Assembly: GCF_009690625.1 (NCBI RefSeq)
Contig: NZ_CP033878.1
Span: 744,001 to 808,000, forward strand
Reading direction: 5' to 3'
Length of the DNA stretch: 64,000 nt
DNA from: Halorhabdus sp. CBA1104
Lineage (GTDB): Archaea > Halobacteriota > Halobacteria > Halobacteriales > Haloarculaceae
Below the pieces are notes generated by a model. The model had not been told where the DNA came from, ran no database searches, and was given only the letters and a program-made list of their open reading frames with translations. Position numbers and translations under genes: made by a program. Numbering within the stretch: position 1 is the stretch's first letter; the number at the start of each line of letters is the position of its first letter. Positions 18,975 through 33,640 of the stretch are shown in pieces.

Positions 18975-18978
<4 letters not shown>
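18547..18978 (+). CDS. tnpA: IS200/IS605 family Y1 (HUH) transposase TnpA
   Basis: A 143-residue HUH single-strand transposase. The HUH pair is H76-V-H78 in MPDHVHLF; the likely catalytic tyrosine is Y134 in VERYIAEQ; the N-terminus is [18 protein letters not shown], all family hallmarks. It cuts and rejoins the element ends as single-stranded DNA. The canonical PKYRR block is split by a 17-residue insert (residues 22-38), described separately; without it the length would match the usual 125-150 range. The stop overlaps the tnpB start (ATGA). The reading frame is intact and the catalytic residues are present, so activity cannot be excluded. Confidence 0.93.
18610..18660 (+). other. 51-bp in-frame palindromic insert within tnpA
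   Basis: Exactly 51 bp (17 codons, [17 protein letters not shown]) interrupts the conserved PK|YRR block of TnpA. The DNA consists of two perfect hairpins with three-base loops: GGGACC-GAA-GGTCCC (18616-18630) and GCGGAAC-AAG-GTTCCGC (18640-18656). The frame is kept. Loop design matches the hairpins at the left end of the element. Confidence 0.75.
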
Positions 18979-20480
<1,502 letters not shown>

Positions 20481-20502
20481 GGCGTCTAGACGGGCCGCGT
20501 TC

Positions 20503-21672
20503 CTACATCTTCCCCCAGGCGGAAACCGCCCGAGAGAGTGACGACACGTCGGCGATCCATCGCGTTGCGATAACTTTTTTGAGCACTTTGGCACCGATTC
20601 CGCCGAACGTCTCGATCGGCGAGTACAGAACGTTCGTTGCCACGGCGTCCTCACCGACGGAGACGACCGTGCCCTTGTCTTCGAAGCGCCACTCCTTCAG
20701 CGGTTGCCCCCGGAGTGTCCGGGCAATGTTCTCGGCGGCGACGTCTGCTGCCTGCCAGGCGGCCTGGGCCGTTGCGGGCGCGGGCTCGTCACCGGGCTGA
20801 TCGATGAGAGCTGCATCACCGATCGCGAACACCTGGTCGTGGTCGGTCTGGAACGTCGTCGTCGTTCGCAGCCTGTTACTCTCCCGATCTTTTCCGATCT
20901 CGACGTCGTTCATTTCCTCTTGGCCGGTGATACCGCCAGTCCAGACCAGCACGTCATAGGGGAGCTGGTCTCCATTTTCGAGGTGGACTGTCTCGGCATC
21001 GACGTCATCGATGAACTTGCCAGTCTGGATCCGTACCGACCGTTCCTCGAGACGATCGCGGATCGCTCCCCGGAACGCCCGACTGTTGCCGGGCACGACC
21101 GACTCCAGCCCTTCGACGAGCGTGATCTCGATGGGCGCGTCGTGGTGGTCACGATAGGCCGCGATCTCGCCGGCAACCTGGACGCCCGTCTGCCCGGCAC
21201 CGCCGACCAACACGGTGGCTGGATCGTCCGGCGATGCGTTCTCAGTCGCCTCGACGATCGCGTCGTGGATCGCCAGGGCGTCATCGAGGCTCTTCAGCGT
21301 GAGTGCGTGCTCTTCGAGCCCTTCGATACCGAAGAATGCGGTCCGACTGCCGACCGCAACGAGCAGGTAATCGTACTCGACAGTACTGCCATCGGCGAGG
21401 TGGACCGTCCGGCCGTCGGTTCCGGTGTCAATCGTCTCGACGCGACCTTCACGGAACGTTGTTGCGGGGGATTTGATCTCCTCGATCGGGATCGTGATGT
21501 CGTCTTGGACAGTCGGATCCCGGATACAGCGATGAGATTCGTGAAGAACGAGGTGATAGGGCTTCTCCGAGACCCACACGAGATCTTGGCCGTCGTCGAG
21601 TTCGGATTCGAGCCGTTGGATCGCCCCCGCGCCCGCGTACCCGGACCCCAGGACGACCACCGTCTCAGTCAT
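20503..21672 (-). CDS. FAD-dependent pyridine nucleotide oxidoreductase (type II NADH dehydrogenase-like)
   Basis: A 389-residue two-dinucleotide-domain flavoprotein. The FAD site is VVLGSGYAGAGAIQRLE at the N-terminus; the NAD site is VLVGGAGQTGVQVAGEIAAY near residues 155-175; the second FAD contact is QVFAIGDAALI. It lacks redox-active Cys pairs, which fits NDH-2 or sulfide:quinone reductase-like membrane-peripheral enzymes; the basic, amphipathic C-terminus (AKVLKKVIATRWI) may dock to the membrane. It probably passes electrons from NADH to menaquinone. It is convergent with the psmB remnant. Confidence 0.88.
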   Translation of the reverse strand: MTETVVVLGSGYAGAGAIQRLESELDDGQDLVWVSEKPYHLVLHESHRCIRDPTVQDDITIPIEEIKSPATTFREGRVETIDTGTDGRTVHLADGSTVEYDYLLVAVGSRTAFFGIEGLEEHALTLKSLDDALAIHDAIVEATENASPDDPATVLVGGAGQTGVQVAGEIAAYRDHHDAPIEITLVEGLESVVPGNSRAFRGAIRDRLEERSVRIQTGKFIDDVDAETVHLENGDQLPYDVLVWTGGITGQEEMNDVEIGKDRESNRLRTTTTFQTDHDQVFAIGDAALIDQPGDEPAPATAQAAWQAADVAAENIARTLRGQPLKEWRFEDKGTVVSVGEDAVATNVLYSPIETFGGIGAKVLKKVIATRWIADVSSLSRAVSAWGKM

Positions 21673-21799
21673 ACCCGCTCGTCAGTGAGGGGTGGATACA
21701 AACCCTTTGAAATCCCGTCGCTACGGGAAGGCAACGTCGTAATTGCTGTTTCGAACGCGGTGAGAATGCCCGGCTGTCGCCCGCGGCGTCGCGGCTGGG

Positions 21800-22333
21800 T
21801 CAGTGTTCGGGGGTTTCGGCCGGTGCGACCATGTCGTCGATCGTCAGAATGAGTTTGTTACTGGTATCGTCTTTCCCGTCGAGTGTCCCGACGATCTGGA
21901 GTTTCGACAGGGGAGTCGGACCGACGGTCACGCTGTCGCCCTCCGCGTAGTTACTGAGCGAGCCCTGCAACGTCACTTCGGCGCGACAGTTTTCGGGGTG
22001 GTGAACGCTTGCGAGGTTGATCTCGGCGACGTTTGCCTCTTCGCTTCGCTCACCGTTGTGATACAGCGGGACCTCGGCGGCGTGATCCATGTCCTGGATC
22101 TGGAGTGCATCGTAGGCAGTGGCCGTCGGTTTGTAGCCGCCTTTCGGCCCAGGGACGCCTTCGACGAGTTGGAGTGCTTTCAGCGACTGCATTTGGTTGC
22201 GGATCGTCCCCGGATTTCGATTGACCTTCTCGGCGATCTCCTCGCCTTTGACAGCGTTTTCACTGTCCCGGTAGAGATTAATGAGTTCCTGGAGGATGTT
22301 TTTCTGGCTAGGTGTGAGTTCGATTGATGACAT
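21800..22333 (-). CDS. Winged-helix transcription regulator (Rrf2/TrmB-like)
   Basis: A 177-residue protein with an N-terminal winged helix (LTPSQKNILQELINLYRDSENAVKGEEIAEKVNRNPGTIRNQMQSLKALQLVEGVPGPKGGYKPT), then a beta-rich domain of about 90 residues (VAEINLASVHHPENCRAEVTLQGSL...VTVGPTPLSKLQIVGTL). The second domain resembles a small ligand-binding or SH3-like fold but I cannot name it. Only two cysteines or fewer are present, so an Fe-S Rrf2 is unlikely. A TATA-like element sits 25 bp upstream, implying a leaderless transcript. Confidence 0.8.
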   Translation of the reverse strand: MSSIELTPSQKNILQELINLYRDSENAVKGEEIAEKVNRNPGTIRNQMQSLKALQLVEGVPGPKGGYKPTATAYDALQIQDMDHAAEVPLYHNGERSEEANVAEINLASVHHPENCRAEVTLQGSLSNYAEGDSVTVGPTPLSKLQIVGTLDGKDDTSNKLILTIDDMVAPAETPEH

Positions 22334-22753
22334 GAGTTATTTTTCGTGATAGCCGGTCTTAAATGCGACGGTGACACCTGATTCTCGGGAACGTCTCTTG
22401 GTAGCCGTTACCTCGACAGATTCTAGATAGCCATCGCCGCCGGTAATCCGATTCCAACCCCGTTATATGGATGTTGACATATCTGCCACCACGTCCGATT
22501 CGAACGACTAGCCAGATTCTCGTTGCGGAACCCACGAAGGGGCCTGTTGTGGGATTTGACCATTGGATCTCCAGCCTTCTTCCGTGCCTGGGCTAAGGGC
22601 GCTGTCCTGACGAACCGCTTCAACACGGGTTGTGTATGCGAGCGGGCGTCGCGTCCCAGTACCTGTCTCATCCGAGACGGCTGAGAGCCACCTTACTGAT
22701 GGCGTGAGTGAAATTCTGTGAGTGCGCTCGACGGTGCCGGTTCGAAATGGCCG
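22334..22753. other. 420-bp region between the regulator promoter and gyrA 3' end
   Basis: A minus-strand frame of about 80 codons (22423-22671) is open and ends in a Trp-rich RTWWQICQHPYNG stretch, but no family is recognisable and codon usage is weak. It may be a decayed transposase or plain spacer. The region also holds the promoter of the winged-helix gene. No RNA gene is seen. Confidence 0.4.
22358..22364 (-). promoter_or_regulatory. TATA-like element of the winged-helix regulator
   Basis: Read on the minus strand this is ATTTAAG, centred about 27 bp before the ATG at 22333. This is the normal distance for a haloarchaeal TATA box driving a leaderless message. Confidence 0.5.
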
Positions 22754-27136
<4,383 letters not shown>

Positions 27137-27168
27137 AAAACACTGTCTCGTTGTTTCGTCTCGTGGGT

Positions 27169-27194
27169 CTTAAACCCCTCGTGCGCGCGCGCAC
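27169..27194 (-). promoter_or_regulatory. gyrB promoter: TATA-like box with adjacent alternating GC palindrome
   Basis: On the minus strand GTTTAAG (27169-27175) sits 33 bp before the gyrB ATG. Just upstream (27181-27194) is GTGCGCGCGCGCAC, a perfect 14-bp palindrome that alternates purine and pyrimidine throughout. The promoter assignment rests on spacing only. Confidence 0.5.
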
Positions 27195-27230
27195 GGACCT
27201 CTGTGCATGTGAAGAAATAATACAAACAAT

Positions 27231-27240
27231 TTATTTATAT
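27231..27240 (+). promoter_or_regulatory. AT-rich TATA-like element upstream of the TrmB-like gene
   Basis: TTATTTATAT is the strongest AT run in the gyrB-trmB interval and could set a plus-strand start near 27265. That would leave a leader of about 130 nt before the ATG at 27399, long for a haloarchaeon. Confidence 0.35.
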
Positions 27241-27398
27241 GGGGAGCGAACGTCGACACATGTTGGGAATTGTGTACGGTGCCGACGGCCGTGAAGTCAA
27301 ACGGGCGTTGACACTAATGAACCCCTCGGTTCCCGGTCGGGGTCGAGCGGGTGGGGGATGTGCAACTGATCGCGAGCTCTTTGGGGGTATCCGGTCCA

Positions 27399-28469
27399 AT
27401 GACTGAAATCGACGACTCGACGCTCGGAACACAGCTAGAGCGGTTCGGGCTTTCCGAGACGGAGATCCAGACGTATCTGGCCGTGCTGGAAAACGGCGAA
27501 GCTAAGGCCAGCACGATCGCCGATGCGACCGGCGTTTCGAAACGCTACGTCTACAGCGTCTGTGAAGAACTCGAAGAACAGGGGTTCGTCGAGGTCAACG
27601 ATCACGTCGTTCCGACGAAAATCCGCGCCAAACCTCCCGAGGAAGTGATCGAACTACTCTCGAACCGCCTCGAAGAGATTCAGCCAGCTCTCAAACGCCG
27701 CTACTCCGAGTCCGAGGCCAGGCCCCAGCGCTTCGACGTCATCAAGTCCCGGGTTACCGTCCTCAAGCGAATCAACGAGTACATCAGCCAGGCCGACCGC
27801 CGTGTCGGGCTATCGATCCCGTATTCGTCTGTCTCCCGCGTCGCGGAGGAACTCCAGGATGCCGTCGATCGGGGCGTCCTCGTGTTGTTGTTGGTGACGA
27901 ATGCTGAACCGGATCTCGAAGAACTGGCTGGCTACGACCGGCCGATCGCCAGTGTCGTCCGGAGTTGGGACGCATCGATTCCCGTGATCCTCGGTGCCGA
28001 TCGGGATCTCGGGATGGTCTCCTCCTCAGAGATGATGACGACGGCCAACAGCGACGAGCAGGCGATTTCGCTCGTCCAAGAGCGAATCGTCCCGACGCTG
28101 TATGGCTCGTTCCTGGCGAATTTCTGGGTCTCGGCCGAGCAAGTCCAGGTTATCGATCCGGCACCACTCCCCCAAACCTACCAGAGTTTCGAACAGGCGG
28201 TCTTCGAAGCTACCCTCCGGTTGCGTGACGGCGACGCGATCGACGCCTGCGTCGAAGCCTTGCATAGCTCCGAGGACAGCGAGACAGAGACGGTTACTGG
28301 GCGGGTAGCCGACACGCGACAGGGGATCGTCGATCCGATTAGCAACGAGTTCCCGATCGAGCACTCGTTGCTCATCGAGACGGACGAAGGCGAAATCACG
28401 ATCGGTGGCACTGGCGCGTTCCTCGAAGAGTACGAGGCCCGGACAGTCACGCTCGAAGCCGCTGAGTAG
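27399..28469 (+). CDS. TrmB-family transcription regulator
   Basis: A 356-residue regulator. The N-terminal TrmB winged helix covers about residues 10-75 (LERFGLSETEIQTYLAVLENGEAKASTIADATGVSKRYVYSVCEELEEQGFVEV). A PLD-like middle domain and a C-terminal beta domain follow, ending VEFTIGGTGAFLEEYEARTV-like. Family members bind sugars and switch sugar or central-metabolism genes; the ligand here is unknown. The start at 27399 is chosen over one 16 codons upstream because the HTH follows directly. It sits between divergent gyrBA and downstream top6BA, so its promoter region could be shared with gyrase control. Confidence 0.9.
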   Translation: MTEIDDSTLGTQLERFGLSETEIQTYLAVLENGEAKASTIADATGVSKRYVYSVCEELEEQGFVEVNDHVVPTKIRAKPPEEVIELLSNRLEEIQPALKRRYSESEARPQRFDVIKSRVTVLKRINEYISQADRRVGLSIPYSSVSRVAEELQDAVDRGVLVLLLVTNAEPDLEELAGYDRPIASVVRSWDASIPVILGADRDLGMVSSSEMMTTANSDEQAISLVQERIVPTLYGSFLANFWVSAEQVQVIDPAPLPQTYQSFEQAVFEATLRLRDGDAIDACVEALHSSEDSETETVTGRVADTRQGIVDPISNEFPIEHSLLIETDEGEITIGGTGAFLEEYEARTVTLEAAE

Positions 28470-28539
28470 TAACGTCTCCGCCGGCGGTGACCGGCCATCG
28501 GGAAGTCTTTAACCACGGGACGGTTGCACTTTCTACAGG

Positions 28540-30975
28540 ATGTCAGGGAGGCAGTCGACACTCGGCGAGGAGGGGATCGCCCAAGAGTTGGCCCAGAGCC
28601 AGCGCTCGATCTCTATCGCCGAGTTCTTCGAGAAGAACAAGCACATGCTCGGGTTCGACTCCGGCGCCCGGGCGCTGGTCACGGCCGTCAAAGAGGGCGT
28701 CGACAACAGCTTAGACGCCTGTGAGGAAGCCGATATCATGCCGGATATCTACGTCGAGATAGCGGATCTCGGTGACTACTATCGTCTCGTCATCGAGGAC
28801 AACGGCCCCGGAATCACCAAGGAGCAACTCCCGAAAGTCTTCGGGAAACTCCTGTATGGCAGCCGCTTTCACAAACGCGAGCAAAATCGCGGCCAGCAGG
28901 GAATCGGGATCAGCGCAGCCGTCCTCTATTCACAATTGACCAGCGGCAAACCGGCGAAGATCACGTCACGAACGAACGGCAGCGAGACGGCCCACTACTT
29001 CGAGTTGATCATCGACACAGATACCAACGAGCCGGAGATCAGCGTCGACGAGACGACCACGTGGGATCGCCCACACGGGACCCGCATCGAGGTGGAAATG
29101 GAGGCCAATCTGCGAGCCCGTCAGCAATTGCACGACTACATCAAGCATACGGCAGTCGTCAACCCGCACGCCCGCATCGAGTTCGTCGAACCGAACATCG
29201 ACGACCCGCTGAAGTTCGAACGCGCCGAGGGAGCTACACTGCCCGCCGAGACCGAGGAGATCAGGCCCCACCCACACGGTGTCGAACTCGGCACTCTCCT
29301 GAAGATGCTGGAGGCGACGGACTCCTACTCGATCTCCGGATTCATGCAGGGTGAGTTCACCCGCGTGGGTGCAACGACCGCCGAGAAGGTCCTGAACAAC
29401 TTCCGGGACCGGCATTTCGGTCGTGAAATGGCCTGGCGACCGCCCGAGGCCCACGAGGGCGATCTCGAGGTTACCGTCCGGGCTGCAGTCGCCAACAAGG
29501 GCAAAGACGCCACGAAGTCCTTTGCCCGTGAGGTTGCTGACACGATCGGTGACCGCGAGCGGATCGCCCACCACGAACTCCGGGCGGTCGTCGACGTGGC
29601 GGCCGAGGATGCGGCCGAGGGATTCGGAACGACCTTCGGAAGTACGGTCCGAGAGAAAGCCACAGCCGCTGCCTGGGCGGCGCTTCTCGGGGACACTGAC
29701 GACGGTGAGCCCCGCGAAACCCTCGCTTCGGACCTCTACGGGCTCGTCGAGGCCGCGACGAGTTCTCGGAAGGACGACGCTACCTTGCACGGCCTGGCCG
29801 ATCGCATCGCCACGAAGTTCCTCGACAGCGACGACAATCGCCACCGCTGTACGCGGGACGAACTCGAGGAGTACGTCCAGCGAGCCGCAGAGAGCACTGA
29901 GGAGTACGACGATGCGACGATCGGCGAGACCGCGCGTGAGAACGTTTGCGAAGCGATTTGGGACGTTATGGTGACCGTTCCCGACGAGCCGCCGAACGTC
30001 TCGACTGTTGCAGACGGGCGCGATACGGCCTCGGAACTCCTCGAAGCGATGCGGGAGACAGATATCATCTCCCCGCCGACGGACTGTCTGGCCCCGATCA
30101 CCGAGCGCTTAGTCGAGGAAGGACTGCGCAAGGAGTTCGACGCCGACTTCTACGCCGCGGCGACCCGCGATGCCGCGGTATCGGGTGGCGACCCATTTAT
30201 CGTCGAGGCCGGGATCGCTTACGGGGGCGATCTGGAAGACGGCGGCGCCGTCGACGTGATGCGCTTTGCCAACCGCGTGCCGCTGGTCTATCAGCGTGGG
30301 GCCTGTGCGACGACGGACGTCGTCAAGACGATCAACTGGCGCAACTACGGCCTCGATCAGCCCGGCGGATCAGGCCTGCCCAACGGGCCGGCCGTCGTGA
30401 TGGTTCACGTCGCCTCGACGAACGTGCCCTTCACCAGCGAATCGAAGGACGCTATCGCGAACGTGCCCGCGATCGAAGACGAGATCGAACTCGCCATCAG
30501 GGAGGCCGCCCGCGAACTCAAGTCCTTCCTCAACAAGCGCCGGTCGATGCAAAAGCGCCGTGAAAAGCAGGACAAACTCGGGACGATCCTTCCCGAGATG
30601 GCGACCAAACTCTCCGCGGTAACCGGTCGAAAAGCCTTGGACATCGACGACTCGCTGGCTCGGATCATGAACAACGTCTTGATCGAGCGGGAGGTCGAAG
30701 ACGGCACCGTCCGGCTGGTCGTCGAGAACAACGACTCGGCGAACGCCGAGCCGGAGATTACGGATATCGTCACGGTCGAACCAGACGACGTACACGCGGA
30801 CGGCGACGACGCTCGTGTCGTCGAGATGGACGGCGAATGGTTCCTCAAGTGGTCGCCAACGGTCGCCAGCGGCGAAGAGGCGGCCCTGACCTACGAGATC
30901 GATGGCGACGCCGACTTCGACATTTCGGTGGATGGGATCGAGAGCGCGAAACTGACCGTGGACGGTGAACAATGA
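28540..30975 (+). CDS. top6B: DNA topoisomerase VI subunit B
   Basis: The ATPase subunit of the archaeal type IIB topoisomerase, which relaxes and decatenates DNA. The 811-residue protein has a GHKL site: [13 protein letters not shown] (Mg-binding Asn), DNGPGI, and [16 protein letters not shown], then the switch-Lys region. The transducer domain contains the typical [13 protein letters not shown] stretch. A C-terminal beta extension ([14 protein letters not shown]...[10 protein letters not shown]) is common in euryarchaeal forms. Its stop overlaps the top6A start (ATGA), implying balanced synthesis of the A2B2 complex. Confidence 0.96.
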   Translation: MSGRQSTLGEEGIAQELAQSQRSISIAEFFEKNKHMLGFDSGARALVTAVKEGVDNSLDACEEADIMPDIYVEIADLGDYYRLVIEDNGPGITKEQLPKVFGKLLYGSRFHKREQNRGQQGIGISAAVLYSQLTSGKPAKITSRTNGSETAHYFELIIDTDTNEPEISVDETTTWDRPHGTRIEVEMEANLRARQQLHDYIKHTAVVNPHARIEFVEPNIDDPLKFERAEGATLPAETEEIRPHPHGVELGTLLKMLEATDSYSISGFMQGEFTRVGATTAEKVLNNFRDRHFGREMAWRPPEAHEGDLEVTVRAAVANKGKDATKSFAREVADTIGDRERIAHHELRAVVDVAAEDAAEGFGTTFGSTVREKATAAAWAALLGDTDDGEPRETLASDLYGLVEAATSSRKDDATLHGLADRIATKFLDSDDNRHRCTRDELEEYVQRAAESTEEYDDATIGETARENVCEAIWDVMVTVPDEPPNVSTVADGRDTASELLEAMRETDIISPPTDCLAPITERLVEEGLRKEFDADFYAAATRDAAVSGGDPFIVEAGIAYGGDLEDGGAVDVMRFANRVPLVYQRGACATTDVVKTINWRNYGLDQPGGSGLPNGPAVVMVHVASTNVPFTSESKDAIANVPAIEDEIELAIREAARELKSFLNKRRSMQKRREKQDKLGTILPEMATKLSAVTGRKALDIDDSLARIMNNVLIEREVEDGTVRLVVENNDSANAEPEITDIVTVEPDDVHADGDDARVVEMDGEWFLKWSPTVASGEEAALTYEIDGDADFDISVDGIESAKLTVDGEQ

Positions 30976-32084
30976 GCACTGAATCAAGCGAGACGACAGA
31001 CGCGACCGAGGGGGACGCCCGCGAGCGGTTGCTCGATCTGGCAGCACAGTTTTACGACCAGTTCGAGCGCGGCGATGTCCCGCACATGGACGTCCCGACC
31101 CGGACCAAGACCAACATCGAGTACGACCCCGAGCAGAAGGTCTGGGTCTACGGCGACCGGAAGAGTACGCGATCGGCCAACAGCGTCCGTGGAGCCCAGA
31201 AGCTCCTGAAAGTCATCTACGCGATCGACTTCCTCGCCAACCAACTCGAAGAAGACCGTTCCTCGACGCTGCGTGAACTGTACTACCTCAGCGAGTCCTG
31301 GGACTTAGACGAGGCTCAGTTTTCGAGTCAAGACGAGTCAAACCAGCTCATCGAGGACCTGGAGATCGTCTCGGACGTCCGCCGCGAAGAGTTCCACATG
31401 CGTCCCGAGGAGTCCGGCGCGAAGGTGATGGGCCCCCTCCGCCTGCGCGAGCAAACCAACCGCGGCGACCGGGAGATCCACTGTCAACACGACGTGGGCC
31501 AGGGTGGCTATCAGATCCCCAACGACCCCGACACGATCGAATTCCTGGACAACGACGCTGAGTTCGTCCTGTGTGTGGAAACCGGCGGTATGCGTGACCG
31601 ACTCGTCGAAAACGGGTTTGACGACGAGTACAATGCGATAGTCGTCCACCTGGGCGGCCAGCCCGCCCGCGCGACCCGCCGGCTGACAAAGCGCCTCCAC
31701 GACGAACTCGGCCTGCCCGTGACGGTGTTCACTGACGGGGACCCTTGGTCGTATCGCATCTATGGATCCGTTGCGTACGGGTCGATCAAGTCCGCCCACC
31801 TCTCGAAGTACCTCGCGACGCCGGAAGCGCAGTTCATCGGCGTCCAGCCCGAGGACATCGTCGAGTACGATCTGCCGACCGATCCCCTCGCGGACTCCGA
31901 CATCAACGCCTTGGAGTCCGAACTCGAGGACCCACGGTTCCAGACCGACTACTGGGAGGAACAGATCGAACTCCAGCTCGACATCGACAAGAAATCCGAA
32001 CAGCAGGCCCTGGCCTCCTACGGCCTGGACTTCGTGACGGATACGTATCTGCCGGAACGTCTGGACGAGATGGGTATCATCTAG
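30972..32084 (+). CDS. top6A: DNA topoisomerase VI subunit A (Spo11-like)
   Basis: The DNA-cleaving subunit and homologue of Spo11. The 370-residue protein contains the winged-helix active-site block [12 protein letters not shown], with the catalytic tyrosine at Y104 or Y105, and the Toprim metal motif [11 protein letters not shown]. The [12 protein letters not shown] and [25 protein letters not shown] blocks are as in other archaeal Top6A. Length is standard. It overlaps top6B by 4 bp. The ychF gene converges on its 3' end. Confidence 0.97.
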   Translation: MSTESSETTDATEGDARERLLDLAAQFYDQFERGDVPHMDVPTRTKTNIEYDPEQKVWVYGDRKSTRSANSVRGAQKLLKVIYAIDFLANQLEEDRSSTLRELYYLSESWDLDEAQFSSQDESNQLIEDLEIVSDVRREEFHMRPEESGAKVMGPLRLREQTNRGDREIHCQHDVGQGGYQIPNDPDTIEFLDNDAEFVLCVETGGMRDRLVENGFDDEYNAIVVHLGGQPARATRRLTKRLHDELGLPVTVFTDGDPWSYRIYGSVAYGSIKSAHLSKYLATPEAQFIGVQPEDIVEYDLPTDPLADSDINALESELEDPRFQTDYWEEQIELQLDIDKKSEQQALASYGLDFVTDTYLPERLDEMGII

Positions 32085-32105
32085 GACGCGCGGGGGCGAG
32101 CGGTC

Positions 32106-33293
32106 TCAGTTCGTCGTCGTGATCTCGAGGACGTCGCGGTGATCGAGTTCCGTCTCTGCGCCGACCTGCCGTTCCGAGCGCGCGTCCTGGGCGTGGAGGA
32201 ACCCCTCGCCGATGTCCGTATGCAGGAAGTACGCGAAGTCCTCGGCTGTCGAGCCGTCGGGGAGCACGAAACAGTCCTGCAGGAAGGTCCCGTCGTCCTT
32301 CGGAGCGCCGGAACCGGGGAAGACGGCGATCGCCCCCAACACATCGAACAGCGCCGTTTCGAGGACACTTTGGACGCCAGTCCCGCCGTAGGCCCCGACG
32401 AACTCGCGGATCTCCTCGAGCCCGGCGGCTTTCTCCGCGGGGAGGTCAGCCGTCACCGCGAAGTCCTCGTCGCCGGGCCGGTACTCGAGGACGCCCTGCT
32501 CGTCGCCGTTCTTCAACGCCTTCTCGGCGTGGGCCGAGACGGGGACGAACGTCAGGTGCTCGTACTCGGGGTCGGTCGTCACCGCCTCCCAGTTGTCCTG
32601 TGCCGCTTCAGTGTCCATCTTGTTGGCGGCGATGACGATCGGCTTAGTTCGGATCCGGATCTCGCGGGCGAGGGCTTGCCGATCGGCTTCCTCCCACGTG
32701 TCGGGATCGAGTTCGAGCCCTTCGCCGAGGATGACCTGCTTGATCTCGTCTTCACCGATACCGAAGGCCGAGAGCTGTTCGGCGAGATCAGCCTCGACAT
32801 TCCCGTCGTCCCCGTTGTAGCCCGAGTGGTAGCGCTCGATGCCCTTCTCGAAGATATCGAGATACCACATGTCGAGTTCGTTCTCGAGGAAGTCGATGTC
32901 CTCACGCGGGTCGTGATCCGTCGTCGGTTCGCCTTCCAGATCCGTCTCGCCGGTGAAGTCGACGACGTGGACCAGCACGTCCGCCTCGTTCAGATCCGAG
33001 AGAAATTGATTGCCGAGCCCCTTGCCCTCGTGGGCACCGGGCACGAGCCCCGCGACGTCGACCAGTTTGGTCGGGACGAAGCGGACGCCCTCGGCACAGT
33101 AGCCGTGGTTCGGGGTACACGTGTGATCGAACTCGGGGGCGGCACACTCGACGCGGACGTAGGCTTCACCGACCGATGGATCGATCGTCGTGAACGGGTA
33201 GGCTCCTTCAGGCACGTCGTTCATCGTCGCTGCATTGAAAAACGTGGACTTCCCGACGGAGGGCTTGCCCACGAGGCCGATCTTGTAGCTCAT
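32106..33293 (-). CDS. ychF: Redox-regulated ATPase / Obg-like GTPase YchF
   Basis: A 395-residue universally conserved translation-associated P-loop ATPase (OLA1/YchF). Motifs: G1 GLVGKPSVGKSTFFNAAT at the N-terminus, G3 VDVAGLVPGAHEGKGLG, G4-like AANKMD, then a coiled-coil region and a C-terminal TGS domain (ending VLEITTTN). The archaeal form inserts a zinc-type stretch CAAPEFDHTCTPNHGYCAEG after the G1 region. It binds ribosomes and prefers ATP in other organisms. It is independent of the convergent top6 operon. Confidence 0.95.
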   Translation of the reverse strand: MSYKIGLVGKPSVGKSTFFNAATMNDVPEGAYPFTTIDPSVGEAYVRVECAAPEFDHTCTPNHGYCAEGVRFVPTKLVDVAGLVPGAHEGKGLGNQFLSDLNEADVLVHVVDFTGETDLEGEPTTDHDPREDIDFLENELDMWYLDIFEKGIERYHSGYNGDDGNVEADLAEQLSAFGIGEDEIKQVILGEGLELDPDTWEEADRQALAREIRIRTKPIVIAANKMDTEAAQDNWEAVTTDPEYEHLTFVPVSAHAEKALKNGDEQGVLEYRPGDEDFAVTADLPAEKAAGLEEIREFVGAYGGTGVQSVLETALFDVLGAIAVFPGSGAPKDDGTFLQDCFVLPDGSTAEDFAYFLHTDIGEGFLHAQDARSERQVGAETELDHRDVLEITTTN

Positions 33294-33403
33294 TGGCGAC
33301 TAGCAGTCAACGGTCGGCTAAAACGTTCTCATCCACCGTGTGTTGGCCAGGGATTGACAGGGGAGCGAGACACGTTCGACGAGTCGCTCGAACCAGCGAG
33401 TCG

Positions 33404-33640
33404 TCAAGCGCTCCCGGGGATCGGGATGTCGGCAATCGGTTGGTCCACCTCGAAGCCGGGACTCGTCTCGACCGCTTTCCCGATAAGAGGGTCCCCAACG
33501 GGTTCGAGCGCAGTCGTCTCGGCCGACTCCGCCGGGGAGATCGTCGCTTCGACCGCGACGGCGTCCCCGCCCGAGCGGTAGGGTCTGTCGACGTCCAGTG
33601 AGAGTTCACCGTCGCCGTTGACGTCGAGAGACGGGCTCAC
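33404..33640 (-). CDS. Small protein resembling the end of a DUF7282 domain, 78 aa
   Basis: A 78-residue frame starts with GTG overlapping the preceding stop (GTGA). Its first 40 residues (DVNGDGELSLDVDRPYRSGGDAVAVEATISP) repeat the C-terminal end of the upstream secretion-platform protein (GSLDHPYRSSDGAIAVDARIDPP), the last strands of a DUF7282-type beta domain. The rest is acidic and unassigned. Only a partial domain is present, with no signal peptide. It is either a small coupled partner or a truncated copy left by a partial duplication. Confidence 0.5.
   Translation of the reverse strand: MSPSLDVNGDGELSLDVDRPYRSGGDAVAVEATISPAESAETTALEPVGDPLIGKAVETSPGFEVDQPIADIPIPGSA

Noticed and set aside
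20704-21852. 382-codon frame opposite the NADH dehydrogenase-like gene
   Set aside because: It lies antisense to a gene with clear FAD and NAD motifs and has no domain of its own.
22423-22671. 82-codon minus-strand frame before gyrA
   Set aside because: Trp-rich tail looks like transposase debris at first sight, but no transposase motif can be aligned, so it is only noted in the intergenic entry.
32139-33581. 480-codon plus-strand frame opposite ychF
   Set aside because: It mirrors the GC-rich third-position pattern of ychF, which has complete GTPase motifs on the other strand; its translation shows no family features.
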